Shown: piece by piece, positions 60,116 to 64,000 of the stretch
Layout: each line of letters starts with the position of its first letter
How positions within the stretch are numbered: the first letter of the stretch is position 1
DNA from: Syngnathus acus
Taxonomy: Eukaryota > Chordata > Actinopteri > Syngnathiformes > Syngnathidae
Assembly: GCF_901709675.1 (NCBI RefSeq)
Contig: NC_051090.1
Coordinates: 6,093,842-6,157,841, forward strand
Length of the DNA: 64,000 nucleotides
Direction of reading: 5' to 3'
Translations under genes and position numbers: made by a program
The notes under the pieces: model-generated
What the model saw: only the letters and a program-made list of their open reading frames with translations
What the model was told of the DNA's origin: nothing
Database searches by the model: none

Positions 60116-60270
60116 TTCACAGGCATACAATTCTATAAAGGAGAAGTTACTTCCTCACCTTTGCCTCAATTGCTGCATGAGTGCATCTACTTGAGGGGTA
60201 AGTTCACCTCCTAAGAGAGAAAAACAGTCAGTCAAAATAAACAAATATTCCAAAATGCCATCAGTAAGAT

Positions 60271-60339
60271 TGACCTTTCAGCTAGAGCTAACTACTCCAT
60301 GACTTAATTGTCAGCAACATTTTTTATCATCACAGGTCA
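60271..60339 (-). ncRNA. snord44: SNORD44
   Basis: C box GTGATGA at 60327-60333, followed by TAAAAAATGTTGCTGAC and the conserved TTAGCTCTAGCTGA end (human TTAGCTCTAACTGA). D box at 60278-60281. Stem TGACCT/AGGTCA. SNORD44 guides methylation of 18S A166. Confidence 0.88.
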
Positions 60340-60491
60340 GCTGAGAAGAAATACTAATCCACCTTTTAACTTGCCTTGTTTTCCGTTGCCTGCCGTCGAC
60401 AAGCTGACTTCTCTCAGCAATCTGCATCACAAGAATGAATTAGAACTTTTCATTTCTCTAAATCATGACATCACATGAATCTTTTTTCCAT

Positions 60492-60557
60492 CTGGGTCAG
60501 AGATATGTTGAACTCCTCAACTGGATCAGAGACCTGATTCATACTCATCACACCCAA
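60492..60557 (-). ncRNA. Unassigned box C/D snoRNA in gas5
   Basis: C box GTGATGA at 60545-60551, internal D' CTGA (GGTCTCTGATCC), D box CTGA at 60497-60500 and a GGGT/ACCC stem. Its guide (upstream AGTTCAACATATCT) matches no human GAS5 snoRNA that I can recall. Confidence 0.75.
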
Positions 60558-60916
60558 CTGTCTGCATTCACAACAAGGATTGTTCTTGGGTGACCAAAAT
60601 TTACTTTCACTGTTTCCTTTGACATCAGAGGGAGGAGCAGCGCTACAGTAGTTATTTTAATCAGTTGGTCACAGATTTAGTCAAATTGATATAATTGAAT
60701 TCAGATTTGAATTTAATCTCCCATTTGTCATTTTGATAACCATATTTTTTTCAATTGTTGGGTTTGAATTTACTTCTATTGAACATGGTTTTAAATGCAG
60801 TGGTTTGATAAATTTCAATAAATCAACGTACCATGCAGCGGTTTTACCTAAAAAGAAGAGAAAAACAGAAAATAAAAATCTAGTCTTGGACATTTATGCT
60901 TTAGAGGCTGTGTGAG

Positions 60917-60990
60917 CCAACATCAGATAGGGGCGAAAGGTTTTTTCTTCACAGTGTATCTGCTGAACTATGCAATCATCACTTTAGTCA
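60917..60990 (-). ncRNA. snord80: SNORD80 (SNORD77/80 family), copy 2
   Basis: C box GTGATGA at 60976-60982, then CATAGTTCAGCAGA and CTTTCGCCCCTATCTGA, as in human SNORD80. D box at 60923-60926. The two guides are antisense to 28S CUGAACUAUG and UAUAGGGGCGAAAG, the known sites of this snoRNA. Confidence 0.88.
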
Positions 60991-61116
60991 GCACTTGAAA
61001 GGTCAATTAAAGGGGCCAAAAGGTTACCTGCATCCAGGCCAAGAAAGAACCTGCAATCAAATAAAAAAACTTTCAGCACTGGGAAACAGATGACAGCAAA
61101 GGCAGTTGACTAAAAC

Positions 61117-61194
61117 ACTGCATCAGAGCAAATTGAATTGTTTCACTTTGGTTCAAGTGTTTCCTTTTTTTTTTTTTAACTCATCATTGACAGT
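61117..61194 (-). ncRNA. Box C/D snoRNA, diverged SNORD79-like copy 3
   Basis: C box ATGATGA at 61181-61187, D box at 61123-61126, ACTG/CAGT stem. Compared with the copy at 61790 the guide region is replaced by an A-run, so the original target match is lost. Confidence 0.7.
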
Positions 61195-61355
61195 TTTCTT
61201 TACACAAAAAGAATAAAAATATGTTTTACCTCTGTCAAGTAGCTGATTCCAGCATACAGTGGATGGGCGTTCATCTATAAATTAAGAACCTGCAATCAAA
61301 TAAAAAAACTTTCGGCACTGGGAAACAGATGACAGCAAAGGCAGTTGACTAAAAC

Positions 61356-61433
61356 ACTGCATCAGAGCAAATTGAATTGTTTCACTTTGGTTCAAGTGTT
61401 ACCTTTTTTTTTTTTTAACTCATCATTGACAGT
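61356..61433 (-). ncRNA. Box C/D snoRNA, diverged SNORD79-like copy 2
   Basis: C box at 61420-61426, D box at 61362-61365, ACTG/CAGT stem. Nearly identical to 61117-61194 through the local duplication. The guide reads AGGTAACACTTGA in place of GGGAATCTCTCTGA. Confidence 0.7.
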
Positions 61434-61590
61434 TTTCTTTACACAAAAAGAATAAAAATCTGTTTTACCTCTGTCAAGTAGCTGATTCCAGCATACAGTG
61501 GATCGGCATTCATCTATAATTCAAGAAATGAAAATACATTTGTTCCACATATCACATTTATTCTTGGGAGTTTAAGCTTGAGGCCGTGGG

Positions 61591-61663
61591 ATAACTTCAG
61601 ATAGGAGCGAAATATTTTTTCTTCACAGTGTATCTGCTGAACTATGCAATCATCACTTTAATC
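61591..61663 (-). ncRNA. SNORD80-like (SNORD77/80 family), copy 1
   Basis: C box GTGATGA at 61650-61656, the same CATAGTTCAGCAGA guide, and TTTCGCTCCTATCTGA, which equals the human SNORD80 wording. D box at 61597-61600. A paralogue of 60917-60990. Confidence 0.87.
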
Positions 61664-61789
61664 TCCCACTTGCAAGGTCAAATAAAAATGTCAAAATATT
61701 ACCTGCATACAAGCCAGGAAAATGCCTGCAATTAAATGAAGACTTTCAGAACTGGGAAGAAGATGGCGGGAAAAGTAGTTGACTAAAAC

Positions 61790-61870
61790 ACTGCATCAGA
61801 TAAAATTGAACTCTTTCACTATTTTTCAGAGAGATTCCCATTGTTTTTTTTCCAAGTCATCATTGACAGT
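61790..61870 (-). ncRNA. SNORD79-like snoRNA
   Basis: C box ATGATGA at 61857-61863, D box at 61796-61799, ACTGT/GCAGT stem. The D' guide GGGAATCTCT before CTGA is antisense to 28S GAGAUUCCC. Five bases above the box it pairs with the A of GAGA, which my count places at A3809, the SNORD79 site. The name is inferred from that match. Confidence 0.75.
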
Positions 61871-62019
61871 TATTTTAACACACACAAAAAGCCTAATTGA
61901 GTTTTACCTCTGTCAGGTAGCTGATCCCAGCACAAAATGGATCTGCAGGTTAAAAAAAAAAAAAAACATTAGCGTACATAATTCTTTTTCACACCAACTT
62001 TAAAGGACTCAAATGGCAG

Positions 62020-62100
62020 TGCCTCAGATTATCAACTTGGTGGGTTGGTTTTTATAGTCATTCATCTCGTCAAGAGTAGCAAATACATGTCATCATGGCA
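62020..62100 (-). ncRNA. snord76: SNORD76
   Basis: TGCC then ATGATGA (C box 62090-62096), then TATTTGCTACTCTTGA as in human SNORD76. It ends CACCAAGTTGATAATCTGAGGCA with the D box at 62024-62027. TGCC/GGCA stem. Confidence 0.9.
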
Positions 62101-62426
62101 ACAAAAACGTAATGCTTCTCTGTGGTGTTGCTTATGTGCATTGATTGAAGATCACAAGACATCACCCATTATAACAAATCAATATTTACTACATTTATGC
62201 AGCTTCGTAATATACGTTCTACAGGATTAAAAATAGGAATAAATCTTGTAGTGCGCAGCAATCTATTGTAATTTACACATAGCCCACCTTAGAGAAGCGT
62301 AAAACTAAAAGATTTATATGTACTGACCATCTTGAAACACTCAAGTCTTTGACGTGGCCTCCATAAACCTAAAAATAAACCAGACTTTAGTAAGGCAATT
62401 CACACTTATAATTTTGTAATTAAACA

Positions 62427-62495
62427 TTTAAGTCTCAGATCAAAGATAGTCAGAAATCACTTCTGTCCACTACTCTTGGATCATCATAGGTTAAA
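62427..62495 (-). ncRNA. Box C/D snoRNA at the SNORD75 position
   Basis: C box ATGATGA at 62481-62487, D box CTGA at 62435-62438, short TTTAA/TTAAA stem. It is in the second gas5 intron, between SNORD74 and SNORD76, which is where human SNORD75 lies. The name is by position. Confidence 0.72.
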
Positions 62496-62702
62496 GGCGG
62501 TCAAACGGGAGTTTAAGCAGGAAAAGGGCAACTTACGCTTTATATTAGTAGCGTCCGGCATTTTGAGAGTCGTCAAACTGATAAAAAAGGAAATAGGAAA
62601 AAAAGCAAAAAGTGAATTAGATAGGAAATAGACTTTGAACACAGGCTAGCTTTAGCAAACAGGCTAAAACGAGCTAGCGTCGTATCGCACGTGTCCCCGA
62701 GG

Positions 62703-62771
62703 CTGTCAGGATAGTTGGCGTTTCTTCACATTCATTCTGATGTCCCTACCAACAAGTTATCATCATACAGC
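62703..62771 (-). ncRNA. snord74: SNORD74
   Basis: C box ATGATGA at 62760-62766, then TTGTTGGTAGGGACATC, identical to the human SNORD74 guide for 28S C3820. A CGCCAACTATCCTGACAG end follows, with the D box at 62706-62709. CTGT/ACAG stem. First gas5 intron, as in human. Confidence 0.92.
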
Positions 62772-63103
62772 ATTGGGACGATGGAAAATGAAGTCATATT
62801 TAAGAGTTGATGGCTTGATGTACGATAAAAAAAAAAAGATGGCGCAGGCAAGGTTACATTTTCTTAAGGCACGTGGTGCAGGCCTTGCTAAGTGTACCAC
62901 TTAAAACCATTAAACCAACATTAGATAATTATTCCGAATTTAATAGTTCGGATGACTAAGTAAAGAACGATTAACAACGATGAGAAAGACACTAAATTGA
63001 AGACACGAAAGTATTTTCGAAGGGTCAGTGAATCAACTCACCAGACTGATGCAGTTCAACCAAGTGAAGCGGAGGAATGAGACCGTGCGGAGGGCGGAGG
63101 ATT

Positions 63104-63111
63104 ATTTTATA
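63104..63111 (-). promoter_or_regulatory. TATA box of gas5
   Basis: TATAAAAT on the minus strand, about 30 bases before a pyrimidine-rich stretch (CTCATTCCTCCGCTTC) that would give the 5'TOP start typical of snoRNA host genes. First exon donor CTG/GTGAGT at 63041. Confidence 0.65.
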
Positions 63112-64000
63112 CTCACATTTCCCATGAGCCCTTGCGGCAGAACGCGGGGGCTGATGGGAAAATAACAGCGGCGTGACTAGCAACTTTTATTTCCCCACAT
63201 AATCTAATTTGATGCCGGAAAGACTAATGGCAAAATTTGAACGGCATGATTGAATTGAATTTTCAAATTTTAGAGCTCAAATTAAGTTCATGCTATAGTG
63301 CCCCAAAATTTCAATAACCCTTAACTTTCATGAGTTGCACATATCCACATTTGCTAAATTGTGGTGAATTAACCCGAATCACAAAGAAATAGTCTTGGAC
63401 ACAAGATTACTACATTTGATGTTCTTTAGTATTTTCAGGTGGAATTTATTATTATATCTCATCCATTGCATTTTGATCCATCGTCTACTTCACTGTAACT
63501 AAAATACTATCTCAGGAAAAGAAAAATTGACATGTAGAGTGGAATATGATCCCTGTGTTGATCACAACTTCGGTGGCAAAAAAAAAAAAAAAAAAAAAAG
63601 CTAAATGAACTGTAGCAGCACTATTAAAAAAAGCCACAATCATTTGTTCATAAATGCCTCCGGGTTACATAGAAACATAGTCATAGGATTGCTCTATGCA
63701 CTTTCATCTTCAGCAAACATCGCTGATACTTTAGATTGCATAAATATATTTATATCAGCGTGTTCAGATGCTATGGCTTGTGTGGATCTTAACTGTGTCC
63801 TACAATGAAAAAAAGGACCAAACTAATTTGAAATGAGAGCAGAACATCAAACGTGACCATTGGATACTTCCTTAAAAGTTTCATTATGATCAAATATTGT
63901 ACACTATTGCCAGAAAGAAAAATAAAAAAGAATATATGCATCATATGTATATCTATATATAAACAGTTATAATGAGTTGCAGGCAAGCAGAGAAATATCT
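63112..64000. other. Upstream of gas5; no gene seen
   Basis: AT-rich DNA with an A-run of about 21 bases at 63579-63599. Short open frames here match nothing I know. It may be promoter-distal spacer. Confidence 0.6.

Larger units (their letters stand above)
61028..61513 (-). repeat. Local duplication of a gas5 snoRNA-exon cassette
   Basis: The segment at 61051-61274 (intron with snoRNA and a 45-base exon) recurs almost exactly at 61290-61513. The copy is chimeric: its small exon starts GTTCTT like 61028-61050 but then jumps into the TTATAG acceptor of the next exon, with the SNORD80 intron missing. This is duplication with an internal deletion. Confidence 0.88.
56490..63078 (-). ncRNA. gas5: gas5, multi-exon snoRNA host gene (5'TOP-type lncRNA)
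   Basis: GAS5 is a non-coding host whose introns are processed into box C/D snoRNAs guiding rRNA 2'-O-methylation. Here the snoRNAs match SNORD74, 76, 80, 44 and 78 of human GAS5. Exons in transcript order: 63042-~63078, 62537-62577, 62328-62368, 61908-61942, 61703-61725, 61469-61513, 61230-61274 (or to 61289), 61028-61050, 60832-60847, 60375-60421 (GC donor, or 60363 with GT), 60159-60210, 59875-59975. About twelve exons of roughly 80-115 bases follow inside the tandem array, and a last exon ends near the AATAAA at 56510-56515. No reading frame survives across the exons: the first ATG frame (MPDATNIK...) stops in exon 4. The 5' end is estimated from a TATA box. Exon boundaries are inferred from splice signals only. 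Confidence 0.88.

Noticed and set aside
61028-61945. Repeated peptide-like exons (ADPLYAGISYLTE and FLAWMQ)
   Set aside because: They looked like a duplicated protein module until the intervening introns proved to be box C/D snoRNAs. Frames do not connect through the first exons.
62328-62577. Small protein starting MPDATNIK from gas5 exons
   Set aside because: The frame stops in exon 4. The exons are short, sit between snoRNA introns and match the non-coding GAS5 host plan.

Overview
This is nuclear DNA from a ray-finned fish, very likely a percomorph teleost. Vertebrate genes are split into many short exons with GT-AG (sometimes GC-AG) introns. Typical teleost dispersed repeats and a foldback MITE are present, and gene spacing is compact. 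I cannot name the species.

Layout: faf1 (minus, 5' part only, runs off the left edge, 663-9272); cdkn2c, the p18-INK4c cell-cycle inhibitor (plus, 11431-13169 or to 15830); rnf11, a RING-H2 E3 ligase (minus, 18289-22667); ttc39a (minus, 25225-35353); eps15, an endocytic adaptor (minus, 37097-48107); a calreticulin gene (minus, 49680-52390); tor3a, a torsin AAA+ ATPase (minus, 54056-56214); and gas5, a non-coding snoRNA host gene (minus, about 56490-63078). I reconstructed the exon chains by hand. Every complete protein-coding chain joins in frame from ATG to stop: rnf11 154 aa, ttc39a 565 aa, eps15 1101 aa, calreticulin 420 aa, tor3a 371 aa. The order faf1-cdkn2c-rnf11-ttc39a-eps15 matches human 1p32-33, and a calreticulin (CALR4) also sits near EPS15 in mammals. 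TOR3A and GAS5 are neighbours on human 1q25, so the window joins two human chromosome-1 blocks.

The most unusual part is gas5. Its 5' half carries recognisable box C/D snoRNAs in successive introns (SNORD74, a SNORD75-position gene, SNORD76, SNORD79-like, SNORD80-like, SNORD44, SNORD78). One snoRNA-exon cassette is locally duplicated and rearranged. The 3' half is a tandem array of about 3.4 kb with twelve copies of a 260-303 bp unit. Each unit is an intron with a complete box C/D snoRNA plus a short exon. The snoRNA guide in eight copies fits the 28S site served by SNORD47, so the array looks like a lineage-specific amplification of a SNORD47-type cassette. The four other copies carry a changed guide.

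The protein genes share no single pathway. Calreticulin and tor3a both act in the ER lumen, and a perfect ER-stress element lies upstream of calreticulin. eps15 and rnf11 both work in ubiquitin-linked membrane traffic. Most remaining DNA is intron, UTR, microsatellite or old repeat.
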